NCBI RefSeq assembly: GCF_001653715.1
Contig: NZ_LWHQ01000049.1
Coordinates: forward strand, 61,260 to 121,716
Direction: 5' to 3'
DNA length: 60,457 bases
Source: Methylobacterium platani
GTDB lineage: Bacteria > Pseudomonadota > Alphaproteobacteria > Rhizobiales > Beijerinckiaceae
Position 1 is the first letter of the stretch, and each line of letters opens with the position of its first letter. Made by a program: the position numbers and the translations under genes. Of this stretch, positions 18,249 through 27,176 are shown piece after piece. The notes under the pieces were generated by a model. It was not told the origin of the DNA, did no database searches, and saw nothing but the letters and a program-made list of their open reading frames with translations.

Positions 18249-20113
18249 CCTTCGCCCTCCAGCTCCCCGCTCACCTCCAGCCACTCCTCCTCGGCGCTCC
18301 CCAGGGCCGCGGCGGCCTCGGCCCGCATGCGGGCGAGCTCGCCGGCCTTGGTCGCGTCGGTGCGGAAGGCGGTGCCGTCGGCGAGCGCCGCGTCGATCTT
18401 GGCGATGGCGGCGGAGAGCTTGGCCATGCGCGCCTCCACCGCCTCGAGCTTGCGGCGCAACGGCGCGAGCGCGGCGCGGCGCTCGGCGTTCGAGCGCCGC
18501 TCCACCGCCTTCGCGCCGCCGGTGGATTCCGGGGCCTTCTGGCTCTCCGTCTCCGGACCGGCGAGCACCAGGCGGCGGTAATCGTCCATGTCGCCGTCGA
18601 AGGGCTTCACGGTGCCGTTGCGCACGAGCCAGAGCCGGTCGGCGCAGGCCTCGACCAGGAAGCGGTCGTGGCTCACGAGGATCACCGCGCCCTCGTAGTC
18701 GTTGATCGCCTCGACGAGGGCCTGGCGGCTCTCGATGTCGAGGTGGTTCGTCGGCTCGTCGAGGATCAAGAGGTGCGGGCCGTGGAAGGCGGCCAAGCCC
18801 ATCAGCAGCCGCGCCTTCTCGCCGCCGGAGAGCTGCGAGACCGGGGTGTCGGCCTTGTGGCCGGGAAAGCCCAGGCGGGCGGCGGCCGCGCGCGCACGCG
18901 CCTCGGGCACGTCCGGCATCAGGTCGCGGACATGGGCGTAGGCGCTCTCGGCGGGCCTGAGCTCGTCGAGCTGGTGCTGGGCGAAGTAGGCGACGTTCAT
19001 CTTGCCCCAGCGCCGCACCTCGCCCGAGAGCGGATCGAGACGGCCGCCGATGAGCTTGCAGAAGGTCGACTTGCCGTTGCCGTTCGCGCCGAGCAGGGCC
19101 ACCCGGTCGTCGGGGGCGAGGCTGAGGTTGAGCCCCGTCAGCACCGTGCGGTCCGGGTACCCGGCCTGGACCCGCTCCATCGCGACGAGCGGCGGCGACA
19201 GGGCGCGCTCCGGGCTCGGCAGGTGGATCACCGGCACGTCGTCCTCGATGAGGGCCGCGATCGGCTCCATCTTGGCGAGCCGCTTCATCCGCGACTGGGC
19301 CTGGCGCGCCTTGGTGGCCTTGGCCTTGAAGCGGTCGACGAAGCTCTGGAGATGGGCGCGCTCGGCCTCCTGCTTCACCCGGGCCTTGGCCTGCAGCATG
19401 CGCTTCTCGGCGAGCTGGCGGGCAAACGAGGTGTAGCCGCCGCGATAGAGCGTGAGCTTGCCGCGATCGAGGTGGAGGATGTGGTCGACGGAGGTGTCGA
19501 GGAGATCCCGGTCGTGGCTGATGATCAGCGCGGTGCGCGGATAGCGCTCGAGGTAGTCGTAGAGCCAGAGCGTGCCCTCGATGTCGAGGTAGTTGGTCGG
19601 CTCGTCGAGGAGGAGCAGGTCCGGCTCGGAAAAGAGCACGGCGGCGAGCGCCACCCGCATCCGCCAGCCGCCGGAGAAGTCGGAGCAGGGCCGGGCTTGC
19701 GCCTCGGCATCGAAGCCGAGGCCGTGCAGGATCGCGGCGGCGCGCGCCGGGGCGGAATGGGCGTCGATGTCGACGAGCCGGGTCTCGATCTCGGCCCGGC
19801 GCAACCCGTCGGCGGTCTCGGCCTCCGCCATCAGCCGCGTGCGCTCGGTATCGGCGGCGAGCACCACCGCGTGCAGGGTCTCGGGGCCGGCCGGGGCCTC
19901 CTGCGCCACGCCGCCGATCCGGGTGCCCTTCGGCAGGCCGATCGTGCCGCCCTCGGTCGGGATCTCGCCCTGGATGATCCGGAACAGGGTGGTCTTGCCG
20001 GCGCCGTTGCGCCCGACGATGCCGACCCGCGCCCGCTCGGGCAGGGCGAAGCCGGCTTGGTCGAGGATCAGGCGGTCGCCGATCCGGTAGGTGAGGTCGT
20101 TGACGCGGAGCAT
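18245..20113 (-). CDS. ABC-F family ATPase (YheS/Uup-like)
   Basis: 622 residues with two ATPase domains and no membrane helices. The first has GRNGAGKTT, FSGGWRMR and LLLLDEPTNYLD; the second has GANGNGKST, LSGGEKARL and LLILDEPTNHLD. Between them lies the Lys/Arg-rich P-site tRNA-interaction linker (LAEKRMLQAKARVKQEAERA), and a C-terminal coiled-coil region (about 545-615) follows. ABC-F proteins act on the ribosome to relieve stalling or give antibiotic resistance. The layout and C-terminal extension resemble YheS most. A housekeeping role is most likely. Confidence 0.93.
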   Translation of the reverse strand: MLRVNDLTYRIGDRLILDQAGFALPERARVGIVGRNGAGKTTLFRIIQGEIPTEGGTIGLPKGTRIGGVAQEAPAGPETLHAVVLAADTERTRLMAEAETADGLRRAEIETRLVDIDAHSAPARAAAILHGLGFDAEAQARPCSDFSGGWRMRVALAAVLFSEPDLLLLDEPTNYLDIEGTLWLYDYLERYPRTALIISHDRDLLDTSVDHILHLDRGKLTLYRGGYTSFARQLAEKRMLQAKARVKQEAERAHLQSFVDRFKAKATKARQAQSRMKRLAKMEPIAALIEDDVPVIHLPSPERALSPPLVAMERVQAGYPDRTVLTGLNLSLAPDDRVALLGANGNGKSTFCKLIGGRLDPLSGEVRRWGKMNVAYFAQHQLDELRPAESAYAHVRDLMPDVPEARARAAAARLGFPGHKADTPVSQLSGGEKARLLMGLAAFHGPHLLILDEPTNHLDIESRQALVEAINDYEGAVILVSHDRFLVEACADRLWLVRNGTVKPFDGDMDDYRRLVLAGPETESQKAPESTGGAKAVERRSNAERRAALAPLRRKLEAVEARMAKLSAAIAKIDAALADGTAFRTDATKAGELARMRAEAAAALGSAEEEWLEVSGELEGEG

Positions 20114-20203
20114 GGCGGCGTTGTGGGGGCGCCGCGCCCGCGAGGCAAGGGGGAGACAATGATGGGGGAGGGCAGGGGGGGCGCGCGCGCTCCCCCGCCG
20201 GCG

Positions 20204-21823
20204 CTACGGCGCGCGCCCGCCCACCGCCCGGGCGAGGATCGCCGCGGGATCGCCCGCCGGCCCGGCGCCTGCGAAGGCCACGAACTGGTCGGGCCGCACC
20301 AGGATCAGGTCCGCCTCGTAGCGGGCGAGATCGGCCGAGCCCGGATCCTCGATCACGCCGAGCGGCACGCCGAGCGCCGCGGCCGCCCGCGCGAAGGCGG
20401 CCGCCCGGGCCCGGCCGTCGCCGATCGCCAGGAGGGTGAAGCCGGGGCCGAGCGCCTCGTAGACGTTGCGCCCGTCGGAGAGCGGCAGCGGCGTCAGGTG
20501 GCGGCCGGCCCGGGCCGCGACGGCGTGGGTCCCGGCGGCGCCCGGGACGAGGCCGGGCTCGGCCGGCACGATCGGCGAGCCGGCGTAATGCGGCGCGTAG
20601 GCGCCGACCTCGGATTTCGCGCCGCTGCCGCGGGCGGCCCAGGCGGCCTCGAAGGCGGCGGGATCGCGGGCGGGGTCGTGGGCCTCCAGGAACTCGCGGT
20701 CGTCGCGGATCGCCCGCTCGATGAAGTCGCGGGCCGTCGAGACGAAGACCGGCCGGCGCTCGGCGGTGTAGGAGTCGAGGAGGCCCGGGCCGGCCCAGCC
20801 CTCGAGCGCGGCGGCGAGCTTCCAGCCGAGGTTGGCGGCGTCCTCGAAGCCGGTATTGATGCCGTAGCCGCCGTAGGGCGGGTGGCTGTGGGCGGCGTCG
20901 CCCGCGATGAACAGGCGCCCGGCGCGGTAGCTGTCGGCGGTGGCGAAGCGCAGGTCCCAGAAGCCGACATGCTCGATCGCGACGTCGAAGGGCGCGCCGA
21001 CCGACTCGTGCAGCAGGGCGGAAAAATCGTAGTTGTCGCGGGTCGTGCCCGGCGGGACCGGGGCGTGGAAGAACCAGGTCGTGCCGAGGTCGACCCGGCC
21101 GAAGAAGCGCCAGTACCCTTTCAGCTCCGGGTGCAGCACGTTGTAGAACGACTTGCCGGGGAAGCGCTCGAGCAGCCGGTGCAGTTCGTGCGAGCGGAAG
21201 ACCAGCAGCACCATCAGCCGGTCGTGGTCCTGGCGGGTCTGGGTGATGCCGGCCGCCTCGCGCACGACCGAGCGGCTGCCGTCGCAGCCGACCGCGTAGG
21301 CGGCCCGCAATTCGCGCCGTCCCGAGCCGTCCCGCGCCGCGATGTCCACCCGCACGCCGGCCGCGTCCTGCGTCGCGCCCTCGGCCGACCAGCCGTACAG
21401 GGTCTCGATCTCGGGGAGCGCCGCGGCGCGGCGGCGCAGCACCGCCTCGGTGGCGTATTGCGGCAGGCGCTCGTTGTCGGTGAAGTAGAAGGGCCGCACC
21501 AGCTCGCGCTGGAGCCAGTCGTAGGCGTGGCCGCTCAGCAGCGTGCCGTAGGCGGTGAGCCCGCCGATGCCGTAGTCGCGCGGCACCGTGCGGGCGGCGC
21601 GCAAGGCCGCCTCGCAGCCCCAGAAGTGGAAATGCTCCATCGTGCGCTGGGTCAGGTTCTGGCCGCGCGGGATCGGCTGCGGCTCGGGGTAGCGCTCGAC
21701 GAGGATCGAGCGGATGCCGCGCTGGGCGAGGTCGATGGCGAGGCCGGTCCCGACGGGACCGCCGCCCACGATGACGACGTCGGAGGAGGGAGAGGAATCG
21801 GGCATGACGGTCTCGCGGGTCAT
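20204..21823 (-). CDS. FAD-dependent aromatic-ring monooxygenase (MhpA/PheA-like)
   Basis: 539 residues of the flavin hydroxylase (PHBH-like) family. The N-terminal dinucleotide fold has VVIVGGGPVGTGLAIDLA; the second FAD motif is GRLFIAGDAAHSHPPYGGYGINTGFEDAANLGWKL; a thioredoxin-like C-terminal domain follows (about 390-539). Such enzymes hydroxylate phenols or hydroxyphenyl acids with NAD(P)H and oxygen. The start overlaps the stop of the transporter gene (ATGA), and a MarR gene faces the pair, so this is a regulated aromatic-compound uptake and oxidation unit. The exact substrate is not readable and no ring-cleavage gene is next to it. Confidence 0.9.
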   Translation of the reverse strand: MTRETVMPDSSPSSDVVIVGGGPVGTGLAIDLAQRGIRSILVERYPEPQPIPRGQNLTQRTMEHFHFWGCEAALRAARTVPRDYGIGGLTAYGTLLSGHAYDWLQRELVRPFYFTDNERLPQYATEAVLRRRAAALPEIETLYGWSAEGATQDAAGVRVDIAARDGSGRRELRAAYAVGCDGSRSVVREAAGITQTRQDHDRLMVLLVFRSHELHRLLERFPGKSFYNVLHPELKGYWRFFGRVDLGTTWFFHAPVPPGTTRDNYDFSALLHESVGAPFDVAIEHVGFWDLRFATADSYRAGRLFIAGDAAHSHPPYGGYGINTGFEDAANLGWKLAAALEGWAGPGLLDSYTAERRPVFVSTARDFIERAIRDDREFLEAHDPARDPAAFEAAWAARGSGAKSEVGAYAPHYAGSPIVPAEPGLVPGAAGTHAVAARAGRHLTPLPLSDGRNVYEALGPGFTLLAIGDGRARAAAFARAAAALGVPLGVIEDPGSADLARYEADLILVRPDQFVAFAGAGPAGDPAAILARAVGGRAP

Positions 21824-23208
21824 CGGCCGGCGGCGGCGGGGCGGGATTGCGGGGCGGGGCGGCCGCGGGCGAGCGCCAGGGCGGCGAGCGCCGCGCAGAG
21901 CGCCGGCACGGCCGCGACCAGGAACAGCTCGCCGGTCGCCCAGTGCAGGGCCAGCAGCGCACCGCCGACGAGGGGGCCGACGATCGAGCCGGCCCGGCCG
22001 ATGCCGAGCGCCCAGCCGATGCCGGTCGCCCGGATCGCGGTCGGGTAGGACGCGGCGGCGAGCGCGTTCGCGGCGATCTGGCCGCCGACGATGCAGAAGC
22101 CGGCAGCGAAGATCGCCAGCGCCGCCGGCACCACCGCGTGGGCGAAGGCGCCGATCGCCGCCACCGCGCCGGCCGCCACCAGGTAGGTCAGCGCCAGCGC
22201 CCCGAAGGAGAAGCGGTCGATCAGGCGCCCGAGCGTGATCGTGCCGGCCACGCCCCCGACCTGGAGCAGCGCGCCGACCAGGGCCGCGACCGACACCGAG
22301 GCGCCGAGGTCGGCGAGCACCGTCGGCAGCCAGTTCGACAGGAAGTAGAGGTCGAGCAGGCTCATGAAGAACACGACCCAGAGCAGCAGGGTCGTGCGCG
22401 CCCGGCCGTCCGAGAACAGGTGCGCCACCGGCATCCCGTCGAGGGCCGGCTCGTGCACGGCGAGGCGCGCTCCCGCCGGCAGGGCCGCCGGGAAGGCGCG
22501 GTGGAGGATCGCGGCGGCCCGGGACTCGTCGCGCCCCGAAGCGGCGAGGAAGCGCACCGATTCGGGCAGCGTCCGGACCAGGACCGGCACCAGCGCGAGC
22601 GGCACCGCCCCGCCGATCACGAACACCGCCCGCCAGCCGAAGACCGGCATCACCGCCGCGGCGATCAGCCCGCCGAGCGCCGCGCCGATCGAGAAGCCGC
22701 AGAACATCGTCATCACCATCGTGGCGCGGCGCCGGTGCGGGCTGAATTCCGAGGTCAGCGCGATCGCGTTCGGCATCGCGCCGCCCAAGCCCAGCCCGGT
22801 GAGGAAGCGAAGCACCATGAGGCTCGTCAGGTCCGGCGCGAAGGCGGTGGCGAGCGTGCCGAGCCCGAAGGCGGCGGTGCTGGCGACCACGATGCGCTTG
22901 CGCCCGATCCGGTCGGCGAGCGGCCCGAAGACCAGGGCGCCGAGCATCAGGCCGACGAGCCCGGCGCTGAAGACCGGGCCGAGGGCGCCGCGGGAGACCG
23001 ACCAGGCCCGGACCAGCTCGGGCGCGACGTAGCCGATCGCCTGGGTGTCGAACCCGTCGGTGAACAGAACCGCGGCGCAGAGGAGGAGGAGCCGGATCTG
23101 GAAGCGTCCGACCGGCTGCCCGTCGATGAACGCGGTGACGTCGATCGGGCGCGGGGCGCCCTGGCCGACGTCGATCGGGCGCGGGGCGGCGCTCCGGGGC
23201 TGGTCCAT
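21820..23208 (-). CDS. MFS transporter of the aromatic acid:H+ symporter (AAHS) type
   Basis: 462 residues, 12 predicted membrane helices. AAHS signatures seen are FTDGFDTQAIGYVAPEL in helix 1, GPLADRIGRKR in the 2-3 loop and FLTGLGLGGAMPNAIALTSEF in helix 4. Members import benzoate, 4-hydroxybenzoate or similar acids. First gene of the unit with the flavin monooxygenase. The cytosolic N-terminus has a perfect duplication of APRPIDV 10 residues apart, caused by a 30-base tandem repeat near 23130-23190. Likely controlled by the divergent MarR regulator through the palindrome at 23319-23336. Confidence 0.92.
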   Translation of the reverse strand: MDQPRSAAPRPIDVGQGAPRPIDVTAFIDGQPVGRFQIRLLLLCAAVLFTDGFDTQAIGYVAPELVRAWSVSRGALGPVFSAGLVGLMLGALVFGPLADRIGRKRIVVASTAAFGLGTLATAFAPDLTSLMVLRFLTGLGLGGAMPNAIALTSEFSPHRRRATMVMTMFCGFSIGAALGGLIAAAVMPVFGWRAVFVIGGAVPLALVPVLVRTLPESVRFLAASGRDESRAAAILHRAFPAALPAGARLAVHEPALDGMPVAHLFSDGRARTTLLLWVVFFMSLLDLYFLSNWLPTVLADLGASVSVAALVGALLQVGGVAGTITLGRLIDRFSFGALALTYLVAAGAVAAIGAFAHAVVPAALAIFAAGFCIVGGQIAANALAAASYPTAIRATGIGWALGIGRAGSIVGPLVGGALLALHWATGELFLVAAVPALCAALAALALARGRPAPQSRPAAAGR

Positions 23209-23318
23209 GATCTCCTCCCGATCGTCTCGCCGACCGGTCGTTCCGCCGGTCGTGTCCGGCCCGGGCGCGGAGGCCCGGACCCGCACAGGGTCGCAGACGC
23301 GGCCGCGCCGGTCAATAT

Positions 23319-23336
23319 TCATCAGACGTCTGATGA
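23319..23336. promoter_or_regulatory. Perfect 18-bp palindrome, probable MarR operator
   Basis: TCATCAGACGTCTGATGA is exactly self-complementary and lies in an AT-richer patch between the divergent transporter (110 bases) and marR-like (91 bases) start codons. Size and symmetry fit MarR-family sites. Direct binding is inference from position. Confidence 0.75.
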
Positions 23337-23427
23337 TTGATCGTCGAGTCGGCCTCGCCTTGTCCGCCCCCGGCGCCCGGCCTATCAGGCGGCGCGCTCC
23401 CGCTTCCGGATCCCTCCCTCGACTCCC

Positions 23428-23979
23428 ATGGCCGGCGACCCCCTCGACGACCTCTACGACCGGCCCGGCTTCATGATCCGGCGCGCGCACCAGATCGCCG
23501 TGGCGGTGTTCCTGGCCCAGACCGAGGAGCTGGGGATCACCACGACCCAGTACGGCATCCTGGTGGTGCTGCGGCACCGGCCGCGGATCGACCAGATCAC
23601 GGTGGCGCGGCTGCTCGGCCTCGACCGCTCGACCGCCGGCATGGTGGTGAAGACCCTGGAGGAGGGGGGCCTCGTCGCCCGGGTGGTCGACCCGGCCGAC
23701 AAGCGCCGCCGCAGCCTCGAGCTGACGCAGGCCGGGAGCGACCTCCTCGACCGGTTGGCGGCGCCGGCCGGGCGGGCCGTGGCGCAGCTCCTCGCCCCCC
23801 TCGACCCGGCGGAGCGGCCGGTCTTCCTGGCGCTGCTGCGCAAGCTGACGGGCGCCTTCGACGCGACCTCCCGGGTGCCGCTCGCCAAGGTGCCCCTCGT
23901 CCGGGAGCCCATCGTCGAGGAGCCCGTCGTCGAGGAGCCCGTCGTCGACGACCTGGACGAGCCCCGGCCCGGCCCGTGA
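23428..23979 (+). CDS. MarR family transcriptional regulator
   Basis: 183 residues. The winged-helix domain covers about 15-140, with the recognition region QITVARLLGLDRSTAGMVVKTLEEGGLVARVVDPADKRRRSLELT typical of the family, including the wing Asp-Lys-Arg-Arg. Such proteins usually repress a divergent catabolic operon and release DNA when an aromatic ligand binds. The unusual feature is an acidic tail from about residue 150 with three EP-[IV]-V-[ED] units encoded by a 15-base tandem repeat. Lies divergent to the aromatic transporter and monooxygenase genes. Confidence 0.9.
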   Translation: MAGDPLDDLYDRPGFMIRRAHQIAVAVFLAQTEELGITTTQYGILVVLRHRPRIDQITVARLLGLDRSTAGMVVKTLEEGGLVARVVDPADKRRRSLELTQAGSDLLDRLAAPAGRAVAQLLAPLDPAERPVFLALLRKLTGAFDATSRVPLAKVPLVREPIVEEPVVEEPVVDDLDEPRPGP

Positions 23980-24018
23980 GGCCGCCTGCCGGCGGGCGCG
24001 GCAGGAAGGTTGCGTATT

Positions 24019-24043
24019 ATAGATTTCACAATCTATGATTGTG
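24019..24043. promoter_or_regulatory. Two overlapping perfect palindromes
   Basis: ATAGATT-TCAC-AATCTAT (24019-24036) overlaps CACAATC-TAT-GATTGTG (24027-24043). The two cannot be folded at once. The site lies 40 bases after marR and about 95 before the SGNH protein gene; it could be a terminator for the former or an operator or leader switch for the latter. Confidence 0.5.
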
Positions 24044-24136
24044 TCGCGTCGGACCACCCCGCCTCAGACGCGGGCGAGCGGCCGGTCCCGCCGCGCGCCG
24101 GATCCCGGCATCGCCCGCCACGCCACCGGCACGACC

Positions 24137-25603
24137 ATGATCGATCTCCAGCCGCATCTCGGGACGCCCATCGAGGGGAGGAACGGCCAGTTCTACTACC
24201 GGGGCGACGAGAGCCGGGTCGGCCCCTACGACCACTACCTGGCCGGCATCCGGCGCGGCGCCCTCGCGTCGTGGACGGCGACGCTCGCCCGGCGCGCCCG
24301 CGAGCTCGGCCGGCGCGGCATCCGCTACCACGTCGTGGTGGTCCCGGGCGCCCACGTGGCCTGCCCGGAGGACCTGCCGGACGACCTGCGCGGCCGCATC
24401 CGGGCGCCGTTCCCCCGGCTCCAGGCCGCCCTGGCGGGCACCGACGGCCTCCGGCTGCACTACGCCCTGGCGGACCTCGTCTCGCGGGACCCGTCTCCGC
24501 CCGGCCCGGGCCGGGACGGCGCTCCCCACCGCACCTACCGCCGCAACGACACGCACTGGACGGAGTACGGCGCCTACCGGAACTACCTGACGGTCTGCCG
24601 CGCCATCGCCCGGGAGCTCGACGTCCGGGTGGTCGAGCCGGCGGACGTGACCTTCGCGACGAAGCAGGCCTTCGGCGACCTGTCGATCCTGCGGCTGCCG
24701 GAGGGGCGGCCGGAGACGATCCCCCTGGCGGTGATCCGGGGCGGGCACCGGGCCCACACGGTGTCCAAGAACACGACCGTCGTCCGGAACCGGGTGATCC
24801 GCATGCGCTCCGACACGGCGCCGGCGACCGCGGCCCTGATCTTCCACGATTCCTACGCCACCGCGCAGGCCAAGTTCTGGGCCCGCAGCTTCGGCCGCAC
24901 GACCTTCGCGGGCGTCACGCACCGGGTCTACCTCGACGCGGTGGCGCGCGAGCGGCCGGACGTGGTGATCTCGATCATGGCGGAGCACCGCCTGTTCGAA
25001 TGGCCGAACGACCACGACCCCTGGACCTTCGCGGACGATTTCGAGAGCGACTGCCGCTCGCCGGCCGGCCGGCGCACCGCCGACGTCATGGTCCTCTACC
25101 GGCAGCAGAAGATCGCGGCCGCGGCCGACGCCGCCGCCGGGATCGGGGCCGAGCCCGGCTTCGGGGCCTATCACGCCCGCGTCGCCGCCCAGGCGCTGAT
25201 CGGGGCGCACCGCGTCGACGACGCCCTGGCGATGGCCATGACGGCCCTCTCGCTCGATCGCGAGTCCCCCTCCAACCTGTGGATGGCCGCCTATGCGTCC
25301 CTCTACGCCGGCAAGCCGGAGGATGCCCTGACCCTGGCGACCTGGGCCGCCGGGTCCGACCCGCATCACGGCGCCTGGACCGAGCTGCTGGCCTCGATCC
25401 TGATCGGCCTGGGGCGCCGGGAGGAGGCCGCACTCGTGCTCGAGCGCGCGGTCGCCGCCGTCGACGACAGCCCGGGGCTGTGGCGGCTCCTCGCCGAGAC
25501 GCGCGAGGCCGGCGGCCGGCCCGGCCCGGCGCGGCAGGCCCGGGCCATGGTCGACGCGCTGACCGGCGAGGAGACGGGCCCCGGGCGGGCGCTCGATGCG
25601 TGA
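24137..25603 (+). CDS. AlgX/AlgJ-like SGNH hydrolase-fold protein with C-terminal TPR region
   Basis: 488 residues. The first 320 resemble the SGNH-like domain of AlgJ/AlgX alginate O-acetylation proteins: Asp138-x-His140 in NDTHWTEYG and a catalytic Ser239 in FHDSYA. Residues about 345-480 form TPR-like helical repeats (AALSLDRESPSNLWMAAYASLYAGKPEDAL and similar). No signal peptide is seen, unlike AlgX, so a cytosolic acyl-transfer or esterase role on a polysaccharide precursor is possible. The next gene is a UDP-sugar dehydrogenase, which supports a surface-glycan context. The start at 24137 has no clear ribosome site; 24035 is an alternative. Confidence 0.75.
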   Translation: MIDLQPHLGTPIEGRNGQFYYRGDESRVGPYDHYLAGIRRGALASWTATLARRARELGRRGIRYHVVVVPGAHVACPEDLPDDLRGRIRAPFPRLQAALAGTDGLRLHYALADLVSRDPSPPGPGRDGAPHRTYRRNDTHWTEYGAYRNYLTVCRAIARELDVRVVEPADVTFATKQAFGDLSILRLPEGRPETIPLAVIRGGHRAHTVSKNTTVVRNRVIRMRSDTAPATAALIFHDSYATAQAKFWARSFGRTTFAGVTHRVYLDAVARERPDVVISIMAEHRLFEWPNDHDPWTFADDFESDCRSPAGRRTADVMVLYRQQKIAAAADAAAGIGAEPGFGAYHARVAAQALIGAHRVDDALAMAMTALSLDRESPSNLWMAAYASLYAGKPEDALTLATWAAGSDPHHGAWTELLASILIGLGRREEAALVLERAVAAVDDSPGLWRLLAETREAGGRPGPARQARAMVDALTGEETGPGRALDA

Positions 25604-25662
25604 CCCGGAGGGCGGCGCGCCCGAGTTGACAGCGCCGCCTCCCGCGCCCTTAAGCGAGGAGC

Positions 25663-27048
25663 ATGACCGCCGAGCCCGGATCCGCGATGACGCCCTCCTG
25701 CGAGACGACGTCCCCTTCCGGGCGCCTCGGCCGGCTCCTCGCCGAGCGCCGGGCGCTGATCGGCATCGTCGGCCTCGGCTATGTCGGGCTGCCGCTGGCG
25801 CTGGCCGCGCTCCGGGCCGGGTTCCCGGTCCTCGGCTTCGACGTCGATCCCGGCCGCGTCGCGGCCCTGAACCGGGGCGAGGGGGCGTTCCACCACATCC
25901 CGGGCGAGGCGCTCGGCGCGGCGCTCGCCGCCGGCACCTTCCGGGCGACCGGCGACATGGCGCGGCTCTCCGAGGCCGACGCGGTGCTGATCTGCGTGCC
26001 GACGCCGCTCACCCGCCACCGCGAGCCGGACCTGTCCTACGTCGAGGCCACCGCCCGGGCCATCGCCGCCGTCCTGCGGCCGGGCCAGCTCGTGGTGCTC
26101 GAATCGACCACCTATCCGGGCACCACCGACGAGGTGATGCGGCCGATCCTGGAGGCCGGCGGCCTGCGCTCGGGCGACGACTTCTTCCTCGCCTACTCGC
26201 CGGAGCGCGAGGACCCGGGCAACGGCGAGTTCGACACCGCCCGCATCCCCAAGGTGGTGGGAGCGGACGACGCCGCCGCCCGCACCCTGGCGGAAGCCCT
26301 CTACGGCGCGCTCGTGGTGCGCACCGTGCCGGTGTCGTCGGCGGCGGCGGCGGAAGCCGTGAAGCTCACCGAGAACATCTTCCGCTCGGTCAACATCGCC
26401 CTCGTGAACGAGCTGAAGCTCGTCTACGACGCGATGGGGATCGACGTCTGGGAGGTGATCCAGGCGGCGGCCACCAAGCCGTTCGGCTTCATGCCGTTCC
26501 AGCCGGGACCCGGCCTCGGCGGCCACTGCATCCCGATCGACCCGTTCTACCTCGCCTGGAAGGCGCGGGAATTCGACGTGCCGGCCCGGTTCGTGGAACT
26601 GGCCGGCGAGGTCAACACGCGGATGCCCTACCACGTGGTCGAGCGGCTGGCGGCGGCCGTCGACCGGACCGGCCGGGCCTTCTCGGGCGCGACGGTGCTG
26701 GTCATGGGGCTCTCCTACAAGCGCAACGTCGAGGACACCCGCGAGAGCCCGGCGCTGAAGCTGATCCGGCTGATCGAGGCGCGCGGCGCGCGCGCGCTCT
26801 ACCACGACCCCCTGGTGCCGGTGCTGCCGGCGACGCGCGAGCACCCGGAGCTCGCCGGGCGCCGCTCGGAGCCGCTGACGCCAGGGACCCTGCGCGCCGT
26901 CGACGCGGTGCTGATCGCCACCGACCACGACGGCGTCGATTACGGGCTGGTGGCGCGCGAAGCCCGGCTCGTCGTCGACACCCGCAACGTCATGGCCCGG
27001 CACGGGCTGCCGGATGGACTAACAGGTGCGACGATCGTGAAGGCGTAG
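25663..27048 (+). CDS. Nucleotide-sugar (UDP-GlcNAc/UDP-ManNAc-type) 6-dehydrogenase
   Basis: 461 residues. The NAD-binding motif is GIVGLGYVGLP (35-44), the middle domain has YSPER (178-182) and KLTEN with Lys234, and the catalytic cysteine is Cys289 in GGHCIPIDP. It oxidises the C6 alcohol of a UDP-sugar to a uronic acid by two NAD-dependent steps. The sequence (YVEATARAIAAVLRPGQLVVLESTTYPGTTDEV) is closest to the WbpA/WbpO/TviB branch acting on UDP-N-acetylhexosamines. Product would feed a capsule or O-antigen. It begins 59 bases after the SGNH gene. Confidence 0.92.
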   Translation: MTAEPGSAMTPSCETTSPSGRLGRLLAERRALIGIVGLGYVGLPLALAALRAGFPVLGFDVDPGRVAALNRGEGAFHHIPGEALGAALAAGTFRATGDMARLSEADAVLICVPTPLTRHREPDLSYVEATARAIAAVLRPGQLVVLESTTYPGTTDEVMRPILEAGGLRSGDDFFLAYSPEREDPGNGEFDTARIPKVVGADDAAARTLAEALYGALVVRTVPVSSAAAAEAVKLTENIFRSVNIALVNELKLVYDAMGIDVWEVIQAAATKPFGFMPFQPGPGLGGHCIPIDPFYLAWKAREFDVPARFVELAGEVNTRMPYHVVERLAAAVDRTGRAFSGATVLVMGLSYKRNVEDTRESPALKLIRLIEARGARALYHDPLVPVLPATREHPELAGRRSEPLTPGTLRAVDAVLIATDHDGVDYGLVAREARLVVDTRNVMARHGLPDGLTGATIVKA

Positions 27049-27176
27049 AACCGGGAAAAACCGCGGCTTCCCCGGCACATGCCCCCGGCGGGGCCGGCCG
27101 GCGCCCTGGCGAGCGGGGCCGCGGCGGGCTAAGAACGCGGAGGAACGCCGCGTACGCGGGGGGTCGAGGGCAGCAG

